Positions 28,612 through 36,165 of a stretch of DNA of 64,000 nucleotides are shown here, piece by piece. Source of the stretch: Massilia varians. Its GTDB lineage: Bacteria > Pseudomonadota > Gammaproteobacteria > Burkholderiales > Burkholderiaceae_D. The notes beneath the pieces were generated by a model. It saw only the letters and a list, made by a program, of their open reading frames with translations, was not told the DNA's origin and did not search any database. The position numbers were made by a program, and so were the translations under genes. Numbering within the stretch: position 1 is the first letter of the stretch; each line of letters starts with the position of its first letter. Location of the stretch: the NCBI RefSeq assembly GCF_027923905.1, contig NZ_AP026966.1:930001-994000 (forward strand), given 5' to 3'.

Positions 28612-29097
28612 CTAGTTGGTGGAACTGAGCCGCACGGCCAGCGGATGACCGTCGGCGGCGACCAGCATCTCGGCACGCACGGTGTCGGCCGCGTTTTCCG
28701 GGCTGACCGGCACGCCCAGCGGCGCCAGCGCGGTGCGCGGCACCTCGGTTTCGACCAGCCGCGCGTCGGGCTCGGCCTCGATCCGCTCGAGCGTATCGAG
28801 GGCGACGAAGGCGCCGCCGTTGTCGAAGCTGATCAGGGGCTGGCTGCTCACGCGCACGGCCTGGTGCGGCGCATGCGCCAGCAGCAGCACCACCACCGTC
28901 AGCGAACACAGGGCGCCGGCGGTGCCCCATTGGGGCAGGCTCAGGGCCTGGTACCAGCGGCGCTTCGGCGGGAACTGGCGCGCGAACGCCTGCAGCAGTT
29001 CCTTCTCGACGCAGCGCGGGGTGTCGATGCCGGCCAGCTCGCCGCGCAGCGCGGCAAAGCAGGGAGCCAGTTCGTCTTGCTTGTCCTTGGTATCCAT
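28612..29097 (-). CDS. Putative anti-sigma factor (single-span membrane protein)
   Basis: A 161-aa protein with an N-terminal cytosolic part of about 50 residues (ELAPCFAALRGELAGIDTPRCVEKELLQAFARQF), one membrane segment (TAGALCSLTVVVLLLAHA, about 59-76) and a C-terminal periplasmic part. It lies 11 bp after the ECF sigma gene, the usual place of its anti-sigma factor. No zinc-finger anti-sigma motif (H-x3-C-x2-C) is visible, so the assignment rests on topology and context. Two ATGs in tandem (29098-29100, 29095-29097) are possible starts; the second has better spacing. Confidence 0.6.
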   Translation of the reverse strand: MDTKDKQDELAPCFAALRGELAGIDTPRCVEKELLQAFARQFPPKRRWYQALSLPQWGTAGALCSLTVVVLLLAHAPHQAVRVSSQPLISFDNGGAFVALDTLERIEAEPDARLVETEVPRTALAPLGVPVSPENAADTVRAEMLVAADGHPLAVRLSSTN

Positions 29098-29108
29098 CAT
29101 CTACTCCA

Positions 29109-29714
29109 TCAATTCGCGGGGCATGCCGCCGGCGCATGCGCGCGCAGGCGCTTGGCCAGGGCCGCCCGGCCGCGCGACAAGCGCGAGCGCACGGTGCCGA
29201 TATCCACCTGGCAGACCATGGCGATCTCCTGGTACGACAGTTCATGCAGTTCAAACAGGATGACCACGTCGCGGTAGTGTGCCGGCAGCAGGGCCAGCGC
29301 GCGCCGCACTTCCTCGGCCGCTTCGATGCCCAGCAGGCGTGCCAGCGGCTCGGGGCCTTCGCAGGCGAGGTCGAGTTCGAGCTCGCCGTCCTCGTCTGGC
29401 TCCGGCAGCGCCACCTGGCGCCGGCGCGATTCTTCCAGCTTCAGGATCAGATTGCGCGCCACGCCGAACAGGAAATGCTGTAGCTGGCCGCGCAGCGGAT
29501 CGAAGCCGAAGCGCTGCGTCAAGAGGCCCATGAAGGCTTCCTGCACCACGTCGGCCGCCATGTCCGCGGAGCCGCAGCGCATCAGCGCGTAGCGGTACAG
29601 GGGGCCCTGGTGGCGTCGGTACAGTGCCGTGAAGGCATCGGCGCGGCCCGCATGCGTCAGGCGCAGCAGTTCGTGGTCGGCGGTGTCGGGGGTAATCGTG
29701 CTCATGGTCGTCAT
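29109..29714 (-). CDS. ECF-type RNA polymerase sigma factor
   Basis: A 201-aa sigma-70-family factor of ECF size. Region 2 is seen in FTALYRRHQGPLYRYALMRCGSADMAADVVQEAFMGLL and region 4 in LPAHYRDVVILFELHELSYQEIAMVCQVDIGTVRSRLSRGR. The Glu/Asp-rich linker DEDGELELDLACEG is long. The ATG at 29714 follows CAGGTAAAG; an upstream start at 29849 would run over the divergent gene's leader. GGAACTTT, like an ECF -35 box, stands at 29744-29751 on the minus strand, but too near the start codon to assign. Confidence 0.88.
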   Translation of the reverse strand: MTTMSTITPDTADHELLRLTHAGRADAFTALYRRHQGPLYRYALMRCGSADMAADVVQEAFMGLLTQRFGFDPLRGQLQHFLFGVARNLILKLEESRRRQVALPEPDEDGELELDLACEGPEPLARLLGIEAAEEVRRALALLPAHYRDVVILFELHELSYQEIAMVCQVDIGTVRSRLSRGRAALAKRLRAHAPAACPAN

Positions 29715-29852
29715 CTTTACCTGTATTCCGATGACGGGGCCGGAAAGTTCCAAGTATTTTCGGGGGGCACAAAGAAACAATCCGCGCGTTTTGAAGGGCG
29801 GAAGATGGCTATCATCCGAATTGGCCGACAGCCTTCCAGACCGGAGCAAACG

Positions 29853-30236
29853 ATGAAGATGATTGTCCTTGCCATTGCGGCAGCGATGGGCGCGAGCAGC
29901 GCCAAGGCAGGCCCCTGTCCGGAGCTGGATGCCTTTGCCAGGCGTTACGGGATCACCTTCGGTGGCTTTGCCACGCCGATCCCGGCCGTGAAGCTGCCGA
30001 CGTTGTCGAAGGACGGCCGCTTACTGCACTTGCGGATCGTGACGCCCGAGCTCGTCAGCGATGGATTCCGGCACAAGATCCTGTTCGACAGCGCGACGCG
30101 CAAGGCATGGATCCTGCGCACCGGCGGTTTCGTTGGCATGCGTCAGTGGTATGGGCCGGTGGATGCCGGCGACGCCAGGCTCGAGAACTGCCAGGCCGAG
30201 GCCGAACGGATCGAGGAGCCTTTGCGGAGAAGTTGA
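29853..30236 (+). CDS. Small exported protein of unknown function
   Basis: A 127-aa protein. Residues 1-20 (core MIVLAIAAAMGASSAKA) form a signal peptide; the mature part starts GPCPELDAFARRYGITFGG and has two cysteines that could pair. No family recognised. The start follows GGAGCAAACG. It is divergent from the ECF sigma operon, so may be near that regulator's promoter, but no shared motif was confirmed. Confidence 0.6.
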   Translation: MKMIVLAIAAAMGASSAKAGPCPELDAFARRYGITFGGFATPIPAVKLPTLSKDGRLLHLRIVTPELVSDGFRHKILFDSATRKAWILRTGGFVGMRQWYGPVDAGDARLENCQAEAERIEEPLRRS

Positions 30237-30255
30237 AACGTCCTGCCTGCCTGGT

Positions 30256-30699
30256 TCAGTCGATCCAGTTCACCCGGTCGAACTTGCCGCGGAAGTCCTC
30301 GGGCATGATGACGACCTGGCTGCTCTTGTAGTTGAAGAAGACGAAGCCCTGCTTGGCCATGGCGATCAGCTTGCGGTCGCGCGGACGCGTGATGCGGAAG
30401 ATGATGTCGCCGCCGTACTTGTTGAAGTCCATGACCCCCACCTCGAACAGCAACTGGTCGCGCGCGTGCGCCTCGGCGCGGTAGGTCGTGGCCAGGTCGG
30501 TGACGATGATGCCGGTGCCGTCGCGTTCGGTCTCGGCGACGCCGAACTCGAACAGGAAGCGCGCCCGTGCCTCGGAGATCATCGAGATCATCGAGTCGTT
30601 GCCGAGGTGATTGCCCGCATTGATGTCGGTAACGCGTACCGACATCGGGGTGGAATAGTAGAACTGGTCTTCGGGGAAAGTAAGCTGTAATCGTGCCAT
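30256..30699 (-). CDS. Hotdog-fold acyl-CoA thioesterase family protein
   Basis: A 147-aa protein resembling the 4HBT/YbgC thioesterases: VRVTDINAGNHLGNDSMISMISEARARFLFEFG corresponds to the D-x-D/N-x-x-G-H-x-N motif region, followed by VTDLATTYRAEAHARDQLLFEVGV. The start follows GTAATGGCACG context with a weak ribosome site. A general cytosolic thioester hydrolase is likely; the substrate is unknown. Confidence 0.75.
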   Translation of the reverse strand: MARLQLTFPEDQFYYSTPMSVRVTDINAGNHLGNDSMISMISEARARFLFEFGVAETERDGTGIIVTDLATTYRAEAHARDQLLFEVGVMDFNKYGGDIIFRITRPRDRKLIAMAKQGFVFFNYKSSQVVIMPEDFRGKFDRVNWID

Positions 30700-30714
30700 T
30701 ACTTTATTGTGAGC

Positions 30715-32166
30715 TCATGGAGTGGTCGAACGGGTCATTTTATAGAGGATGCCGCGCGACGTCATGAGGTACAGCTCGCCCTGGCCGTCCTGCCCGAAGG
30801 AGACCACGTTGCCGATGTCGCCCACGTTCCAGTCGCGCTGCTCGCTGACACTGCCGCCGCTGGCGAGGAAACTCTTCAGGAAACCGCGGCAGTAATCGGA
30901 ATAGAAGTAGCGCCCCTGCAGCCCGGGAATGGCGCTGCCGCGGTAGACGAAGCCCCCCGTGATCGAACAGCCGTTGGCGTCGTTGCTGCCGTGGTCGTAT
31001 TCGAAGACCGGCAGGGTCAGGCCGCTGCGATCGCAGGTGGCGGCGTTGTAGCACAGCGTGCCTTCCATCGTGTTCCAGCCGTAGTCGAGGCCCGCCGCGC
31101 CGGCCGCGCCGATGTTGACCTCTTCGCGCCGGTCCTGGCCGACGTCGCTCAGGTAGAGCTGGTTGCCGTCGAAAGCGAAGCGCCAGGGATTGCGCAGCCC
31201 GGACGCCCAGATCTCGGCGCGCCGGCCGGTCTGGCCGATGTAGGGATTGCCGGCCGGGATCGCGTAGGGCTGGGCGGCGCTGGCATTGCGCACGTCGATC
31301 CGCAGCAGCTTGCCCAGCAGGGAACCAAGGTTGCGGGCGTTGCGGTTCGGGTCGCCCGCGCCGCCGCCGTCGCCGGTAGCCAGGTACAGGTTGCCGTCCG
31401 GGCCGAAGGCCAGCTGGCCGCCGAAGTGATTGCTGAAGCCCGGGTGCGGGATGCGCAGGATCACCAGGCCTGAAGTCGGATCGGCCAGGTCGGGATTGCT
31501 GCCAAGGCTGAAGCGCTCGATGACGATGTTCTGCTGCGGATCGGTGTAGTAGAGGTAGAAGTAACCGTTGCCGCCAAACTGCGGGTCGAAAGCCATCGAC
31601 AGCAGGCCGCCTTCGCCGCCGGTGAAGACACGGCCGCTGATGTCGAGGAAGGGGGCGGTGAGCGTCGTGCCGTTGTGGACGATGCGGATGCGTCCCGCAC
31701 GCTCGACGATGAACAGGCGCGTGTCGCCGGGCGGGGCGGAGAGATAGGTCGGGTTGTCGAGGTTGAGCGCCACCTGGCTCAGCGCGATGTTCACCGGCGC
31801 GTTGGCATAGGCCACCGTGGCGCTGGCGGTGGCGCCGGCGCTGACGACCGCGCTCTGCGAAGCGGGAGAAGGGGTGTAGGTGAGGCCGCCGGCGGTCACC
31901 GGCGCGGCGGCAAGATTGTAGCTGCCGGGCGCGAGATTCGACAGGGTTTGCGAGCCAGTCAGGTCTTGCTGGAAATTGGCAGGGCCGTTGATGCGCACCG
32001 AGGCATTCACGCCGGCCGGCAGGCCGCTGGTGGTGATGGCCAGCGCCCCGGTGGTGGCCGTTGGCGGCGTCGGGGCCGGGCCGGTCGTGCCGGGGCTGCC
32101 GCCGCCTCCGCCGCAGGCGCTCATGCAGAAGGAAACAAGGATCAGCAGATAGGTCCACGCACGCAT
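30715..32166 (-). CDS. Quinoprotein glucose/sorbosone dehydrogenase-like lipoprotein
   Basis: A 483-aa protein with a lipoprotein signal ending MSAC followed by GGGGGS, so it is a lipid-anchored envelope protein. A PEGA-like Ig domain (about 40-115) precedes a six-bladed beta-propeller of the glucose/sorbosone dehydrogenase family: LFIVERAGRIRIV, GGEGGLLSMAFDPQF, FGPDGNLYLATGDGGGAGDP and LRNPWRFAFDGNQLYLSDVGQ. Such enzymes use PQQ and pass electrons to the respiratory chain. No PQQ-synthesis gene is in the window. Natural substrate unknown. Confidence 0.85.
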   Translation of the reverse strand: MRAWTYLLILVSFCMSACGGGGGSPGTTGPAPTPPTATTGALAITTSGLPAGVNASVRINGPANFQQDLTGSQTLSNLAPGSYNLAAAPVTAGGLTYTPSPASQSAVVSAGATASATVAYANAPVNIALSQVALNLDNPTYLSAPPGDTRLFIVERAGRIRIVHNGTTLTAPFLDISGRVFTGGEGGLLSMAFDPQFGGNGYFYLYYTDPQQNIVIERFSLGSNPDLADPTSGLVILRIPHPGFSNHFGGQLAFGPDGNLYLATGDGGGAGDPNRNARNLGSLLGKLLRIDVRNASAAQPYAIPAGNPYIGQTGRRAEIWASGLRNPWRFAFDGNQLYLSDVGQDRREEVNIGAAGAAGLDYGWNTMEGTLCYNAATCDRSGLTLPVFEYDHGSNDANGCSITGGFVYRGSAIPGLQGRYFYSDYCRGFLKSFLASGGSVSEQRDWNVGDIGNVVSFGQDGQGELYLMTSRGILYKMTRSTTP

Positions 32167-32262
32167 GACAGCCCCCTGGATGGTCGCGAATGCTCCGGCA
32201 AGGGCTATTCTGCAGCGAAGCGGCTGGCTTTGCCACGGAAATTCGCCAGCCGTGCGCTCCCT

Positions 32263-33564
32263 CTAACGTGTCAGGCGGTACATCAACAGTGCGGCGCGGA
32301 TCGCCGAGCGCTCCAGTGAAGCAAGGTCGACGTGCTCGTCGGGCGAATGGGCCGCGCCGCCGCTGGCGCCCAGGCCATCGAGGCTGTCGACGATGGGCGC
32401 CACGAACTGGATGTCGCCGGCGCCGCGCATGGTCGCCGGCACCGCGCCGACCGCGCCCAGTCCGGCATCCAGGCTGGCCTGCGAATACAGCGCGAGCAAC
32501 TGCAGGTTGCCGGGCGTGACCGCCATCGGCGGATAGGAATCGCGGAAGCTGATCGTGGCGCTGGCCCCCGGCAGGCTGTGCGCGACGATCTCGCGCATGC
32601 GCGCGTGGGCGCGGTCGCGCTGGGCGTAGTCGAGGTAGCGCAGGTCGCCGCGCACCGTCACCGTGTTGGCGACGACATTGGTCTTGCCGGCGGCCGTGCC
32701 TTTCGCATTGGCCTCGTCGAGCGTGACCTCGGTGCCGCCCAGGATCAGGCCGGGGTTGAAGCTCAGGCCGGGCTCGACCACCTGCTGGCGGAAGCCGTCG
32801 AGGATGCGCGCCGCCTCGTACACGGCGCCGTAGCCGGCGGGGCCGAACACGCCCTGCGAGTGGCCTTGCCGGCCCTTGACGTCGAGGTCGAAGAAGGCGG
32901 TGGCACGGCGCCCGACGGTCGCCATCGGCTGGCCGTCCGGGCCGGTGACGGCGCCCTCGAAACCGAGCGCCACGTCGCTCAGTTTCGCCAGCGCGATCAG
33001 GTCGCGGCGCGAGACTTCGCGCGGGTAGCCGGCTTCTTCCTCGTCGCCGGTGAACACCACGGTGATGGTGGTGTTCTCGAGCGCGCCGGCGCGGTGCAGG
33101 GCGCGCAGGGCGGCAATCGCGACCACGTTTCCGCCCTTCATGTCGGCCACGCCCTGGCCGCGCGCCGTGGTCTCGCTCACGCGTTCCCACAGCGGCGCGG
33201 GCGCGTCGGGTTCGAACACGGTGTCGAGGTGGCCGAGCAGCAGCAGGCGTTTTCCCTGCTTGCCCATGCGGTTGGCGACCAGGTGGCCGGCGCGCCCCAT
33301 CGCGCGCGGCATGTCGATCCAGACGGTCTTGAAGCCCAGCGCGTCCAGCTCCTGGCGAAACACCTCGCCGGTAGCGCGCACGCCGGCCAGGTTGAAGCTG
33401 CCGCTGTTGATGCGGGCGCTGCGTTCGAGCAGCTTGATGGCGTCGGGCTGCCAGGCCTTGACCTCGTCGGCGATGCGCTGCTCGGTTGGCGACAGGCCCT
33501 GGGCCTGTGCGCCCGTGGCGAGCAGTGCTGCCAAAACGAAGGAAAGGGCGAGTGTGCGCGGCAT
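32263..33564 (-). CDS. M20-family zinc peptidase (glutamate carboxypeptidase type), exported
   Basis: A 433-aa protein with a signal peptide (LALSFVLAALLATGAQAQ). Metal and catalytic residues are visible in LLLLGHLDTVFEPD (His, Asp), GVADMKGG (bridging Asp), and TGDEEEAG (Glu pair), with a final ligand His in GAAHSPDEH. The dimerisation domain includes GRQGHSQGVFGPAG. The start at 33564 follows AGGATGACGTC. Probably periplasmic cleavage of C-terminal glutamate or a similar residue from peptides or folates. Confidence 0.88.
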   Translation of the reverse strand: MPRTLALSFVLAALLATGAQAQGLSPTEQRIADEVKAWQPDAIKLLERSARINSGSFNLAGVRATGEVFRQELDALGFKTVWIDMPRAMGRAGHLVANRMGKQGKRLLLLGHLDTVFEPDAPAPLWERVSETTARGQGVADMKGGNVVAIAALRALHRAGALENTTITVVFTGDEEEAGYPREVSRRDLIALAKLSDVALGFEGAVTGPDGQPMATVGRRATAFFDLDVKGRQGHSQGVFGPAGYGAVYEAARILDGFRQQVVEPGLSFNPGLILGGTEVTLDEANAKGTAAGKTNVVANTVTVRGDLRYLDYAQRDRAHARMREIVAHSLPGASATISFRDSYPPMAVTPGNLQLLALYSQASLDAGLGAVGAVPATMRGAGDIQFVAPIVDSLDGLGASGGAAHSPDEHVDLASLERSAIRAALLMYRLTR

Positions 33565-33630
33565 GACGTCATCCTGTGCAATGAAGATGCGCAACTTTAC
33601 TACGGCAAGCGTAGTGGGGAAAACCTCGGC

Positions 33631-34044
33631 TCAGCCTTTGAACAGTTTCAACAAGGTCACCGCCGGCGAGGCGGAACCGATCTTGCGATTGCTCCGGATG
33701 GCGTCGATGACTTCGACAAGCTCGTCGTACTTGTCGGCCTGGCGTTCATCCAGGTTGGTCATGTTCATGTTCCAGCGAGGAAAAGTACGGAAGCTTGCCG
33801 GCTCGTTGTAGAGCACGCGCGAGTTCTTGTGGCGGGGATCGCTCTCGATTTTTTTGTACAGCTTGGCAAGTGTCGGGGCGGGGCCCTCGAGCACCTGAAG
33901 AAACCATCCGCCGTTGTAGAACAGGCTTCCTGTCACATCGATCAGCTCGTTATTGGAGCGCGCCTTGACATGGATCTCGCGCAGATCGTCGACCGACATC
34001 TTGCGCACCGCTTGACTAACATAGACGAGTTGATTGATTGACAT
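33631..34044 (-). CDS. BLUF-domain blue-light photoreceptor
   Basis: A 137-aa stand-alone BLUF protein with no fused output domain. The FAD-binding photochemical residues are all present at the spacing known from AppA: Tyr8, Asn32, Gln50, Trp91 and Met93 (LVYVSQ, NNELIDVTGSLFYNGGWFLQVLEG, FPRWNMNM). Short BLUF proteins act by binding a partner regulator. It is expressed from its own AT-rich leader, divergent from the SPFH gene, with the M20 peptidase gene 66 bp downstream on the same strand. No obvious partner lies next to it. Confidence 0.92.
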   Translation of the reverse strand: MSINQLVYVSQAVRKMSVDDLREIHVKARSNNELIDVTGSLFYNGGWFLQVLEGPAPTLAKLYKKIESDPRHKNSRVLYNEPASFRTFPRWNMNMTNLDERQADKYDELVEVIDAIRSNRKIGSASPAVTLLKLFKG

Positions 34045-34232
34045 AAGTTCTTTCTAAAGGGTTAAAGGACTGATCCAGTTGAACCGCGCGGGAACCGCAT
34101 TTATACTAAGAAAAATTACTTTTATCACGGAAACTCTAGTAAATGAACCGATAAAAGCGGGTCAATAGCTGTTTTCCCATGTTGAGGTGAGTGATTCTTC
34201 AATTCGCATAGTCCCGTGTCTGTTGGAATTGC

Positions 34233-34272
34233 TTGACAATCATTTTTAGTGATCTTAAAGTGATATCACTTT
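34233..34272 (+). promoter_or_regulatory. Promoter with a palindromic operator for the SPFH gene
   Basis: A perfect -35 TTGACA (34233-34238), a 17-bp spacer and a -10 TAAAGT (34256-34261, four of six). A perfect 16-bp palindrome AAAGTGATATCACTTT (34257-34272) lies across the -10 box and start site, the place for a repressor. The RHH protein encoded two genes downstream is a candidate binder. The remaining 256-bp gap between the BLUF and SPFH genes is AT-rich with no reading frame. Confidence 0.6.
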
Positions 34273-34300
34273 GATGTTACCTAGCCAGGAGGAGTCGAGC

Positions 34301-35182
34301 ATGCACGCAGCACCTACGCGCCACGAAAAGGCGTTCTCATCCGTGAATGGTTACCTGGCGGCCGCTGCCGGCGTTGTCCTGCTCCTGGCCGCCATCTACC
34401 TGTTTGCGTCAGGGGAGTTTCCCGCCATCGTGGCGAGTTTCCTCGTGGGCCTGGCCGCTGCCGCCTGCCTGGGCGGCCTGTTCATGCTCCAGCCTAACGA
34501 AAGCGCGATCCTGACCCTGTTCGGCAAGTACATCGGCACCGACCGCAGCGAAGGCCTGCGCTGGGCCTTTCCGCTGTACGTGAAGCGGCGCCTGTCGCTG
34601 CGCGCGCGCAATTTCAACGCCCCGACGCTGAAGGTCAACGACAAGCGCGGCAATCCGGTGGAGATCAGCGCGGCGGTCGTCTGGCGCGTGCGCGACACCG
34701 CCCAGGCCGTGTTCGAAGTGGATGACTTCGAGCGCTATGTCGCGATCCAGGCGGAAGCGGCGCTGCGCCACCTGGCATCGCAATACGCCTACGACGAGGG
34801 CGAGGACCTGCCGGAAGGCGAAACCACGCTGCGCGCCGGCATGGACGTGGTGGCCGACGCCCTCAAGCGCGAGCTGCAGGCGCGCTTCGAAGGGGCGGGT
34901 GTCGAGGTGCTCGATGCAAAGCTTACCCATTTGGCATATGCTGCCGAGATTGCGCAGGTCATGCTGCGTCGCCAGCAGGCCGAGGCAATCATCAGCGCCC
35001 GTGCCAAGATCGTGCACGGCGCGGTCAGCATGGTGGAAGCGGCGCTGCGGGGCCTGTCCGAGCGGGGCATCGTCGAGCTCGACGACGAACGCAAGGCGGC
35101 CATGGTGAGCAACCTGCTCGTGGTGCTGTGTTCGGACAAGGAAACCCAGCCGATCGTCAACACGGGCACACTTTATAACTAG
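34301..35182 (+). CDS. SPFH/Band-7 domain membrane protein
   Basis: A 293-aa protein. Two membrane segments at about 18-60 ([17 protein letters not shown] and [20 protein letters not shown]) are followed by the SPFH domain, which begins [17 protein letters not shown] and includes [32 protein letters not shown] and [17 protein letters not shown] helical tail follows. SPFH proteins form large ring assemblies that organise membrane proteins and proteases. The ATG at 34301 follows CCAGGAGGAGTCGAGC. It is followed after 12 bp by an RHH protein gene, a pairing I have seen in other proteobacteria; both lie under the promoter-operator at 34233-34272. Confidence 0.88.
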   Translation: MHAAPTRHEKAFSSVNGYLAAAAGVVLLLAAIYLFASGEFPAIVASFLVGLAAAACLGGLFMLQPNESAILTLFGKYIGTDRSEGLRWAFPLYVKRRLSLRARNFNAPTLKVNDKRGNPVEISAAVVWRVRDTAQAVFEVDDFERYVAIQAEAALRHLASQYAYDEGEDLPEGETTLRAGMDVVADALKRELQARFEGAGVEVLDAKLTHLAYAAEIAQVMLRRQQAEAIISARAKIVHGAVSMVEAALRGLSERGIVELDDERKAAMVSNLLVVLCSDKETQPIVNTGTLYN

Positions 35183-35194
35183 CAGTCGAAGAGC

Positions 35195-35416
35195 ATGGCA
35201 AGTCCTGGCAAAAAAGCGTTTCCTTTACGGATAGACCCGGCCTTGTGGGAGGAGTTGCAGCGCCTGGCCGCCCGCGATTTGCGCAGCGTGAACGCGGAGA
35301 TCGAATTCCTGCTCAGGGAAGGCCTTGCCAGGCGCGGCATCAGACATGTCGAGGCCAGGGGCAAGGGCGACGAGGCAGGCACGGAGCAGGGCGCCGAAGC
35401 ATCAGGGGAGATTTAA
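35195..35416 (+). CDS. Arc-type ribbon-helix-helix protein
   Basis: A 73-aa protein. KKAFPLRIDPALWEELQRLA, followed by RSVNAEIEFLLREGLARRG, is the strand-helix-helix pattern of Arc/MetJ-type DNA-binding proteins, with the polar beta strand FPLRID as DNA reader. The C-terminal 25 residues are acidic and probably disordered. Encoded 12 bp after the SPFH gene, so co-transcribed. It may autoregulate by binding the palindrome at 34257-34272. No toxin gene follows, so it is not an antitoxin in the usual sense. Confidence 0.8.
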   Translation: MASPGKKAFPLRIDPALWEELQRLAARDLRSVNAEIEFLLREGLARRGIRHVEARGKGDEAGTEQGAEASGEI

Positions 35417-35495
35417 CAATTCGGTGTCGGATTTCTTTACACTAATAAATTTTTTACAGAGGCATTAATTCTTTCCTCATAGTAGAAAGTTCTAG

Positions 35496-35513
35496 TTGGC
35501 ATGGATGTTGCTT
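35496..35513 (+). promoter_or_regulatory. Sigma-54 (-24/-12) promoter of the PEP-CTERM gene
   Basis: TTGGCAT-N5-TTGCTT, with the invariant GG (35498-35499) and GC (35510-35511) separated by exactly 10 bp. Transcription would start near 35523, 34 bases before the start codon at 35557. The region is AT-rich. PEP-CTERM systems often encode a PrsK/PrsR pair acting with RpoN, which supports the reading. Confidence 0.72.
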
Positions 35514-35556
35514 CATATGGGTCATGCACCATCCATCAGAATGAGGTAATTAATCC

Positions 35557-36114
35557 ATGAAACAATTCTTCAAGGTTGCAATCGCAGCCGCCGCCTTCGC
35601 CACCAGCACCTTTGCGCAAGCAAATGTGATTGAGATCAAAGCAGACTACAAGTCGAACACCAAGCTGGTCGCTACCAACGCCAGTGCCGGTTTCTTCTTT
35701 GATCTCTCGTTGCTGAATCTTGCCAATTTCACGTTCAACAAGGGTGTCGATGTGATCGAATCCGCATCCTTGACGTTCAATCTGAATGACAATGGCGGCA
35801 CCGAGGCCTATACCATTCAAATCGGATCGAACCCGATCTACAAGAGCCCAGTCATGGATATCCCTAACAGCGGCGCGTTGTACACCTATGCTGTGCCGAC
35901 TGCCGATCTTCTCAGCTTCGCCACTACCGGCGTGCTCAATGGCAGCGTCAAGCGTGATGCCGGCAATTTCACCTTCAAAACGGTCACCCTCAACGCCAGC
36001 ATTCGCCAGGCCCAGGAAGGCTCGTCCGCCGAAGTGCCTGAGCCGCTCGGCGTCACGCTGTTTGGTATCGGCATGATGGGGCTGCTCGCGGCACGCCGTA
36101 AAGCAAAGGCCTGA
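35557..36114 (+). CDS. PEP-CTERM sorting-domain protein
   Basis: A 185-aa secreted protein. Signal peptide at 1-22 (AIAAAAFATSTFAQA), a beta-rich mature domain rich in Asn, Thr and Phe, and a C-terminal sorting signal: VPEP (160-163), a hydrophobic stretch (LGVTLFGIGMMGLLAA) and a basic end (RRKAKA). Such proteins are handled by exosortase EpsH/XrtA, usually in exopolysaccharide-producing bacteria. No exosortase gene is in the window. It has a sigma-54 promoter and a strong terminator, so is expressed alone. Confidence 0.88.
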   Translation: MKQFFKVAIAAAAFATSTFAQANVIEIKADYKSNTKLVATNASAGFFFDLSLLNLANFTFNKGVDVIESASLTFNLNDNGGTEAYTIQIGSNPIYKSPVMDIPNSGALYTYAVPTADLLSFATTGVLNGSVKRDAGNFTFKTVTLNASIRQAQEGSSAEVPEPLGVTLFGIGMMGLLAARRKAKA

Positions 36115-36130
36115 ACCGCTCTTGCTCATC

Positions 36131-36161
36131 AAAATAGCCTGCGCTTGCAGGCTATTTTTTT
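36131..36161 (+). terminator. Terminator of PEP-CTERM gene; target of intron 2
   Basis: Perfect hairpin AAAATAGCCTGC (36131-36142), loop GCTT, complement (36147-36158) and T-run. The symmetric A/T arms suit both strands, that is, the PEP-CTERM gene and the convergent lipoprotein gene. Intron 2 starts at 36166, just after the T-run. Confidence 0.85.
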
Positions 36162-36165
36162 ATGG

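Noticed and set aside
29744..29751. GGAACTTT as the -35 of an autoregulated ECF promoter
   Set aside because: Only 30 bases separate it from the sigma start codon, so the transcript would be nearly leaderless, and no convincing -10 lies at 15-17 bp.
30740..33190. An 816-codon minus-strand frame across the dehydrogenase and peptidase genes
   Set aside because: It is in a shifted frame of two recognised genes on the same strand, crosses their intergenic gap, and its product is almost only Arg, Gly, Pro and Ala.
35195..35416. RHH protein as an antitoxin of a toxin-antitoxin pair
   Set aside because: No small toxin gene lies next to it; the only partner is a 293-aa SPFH membrane protein.
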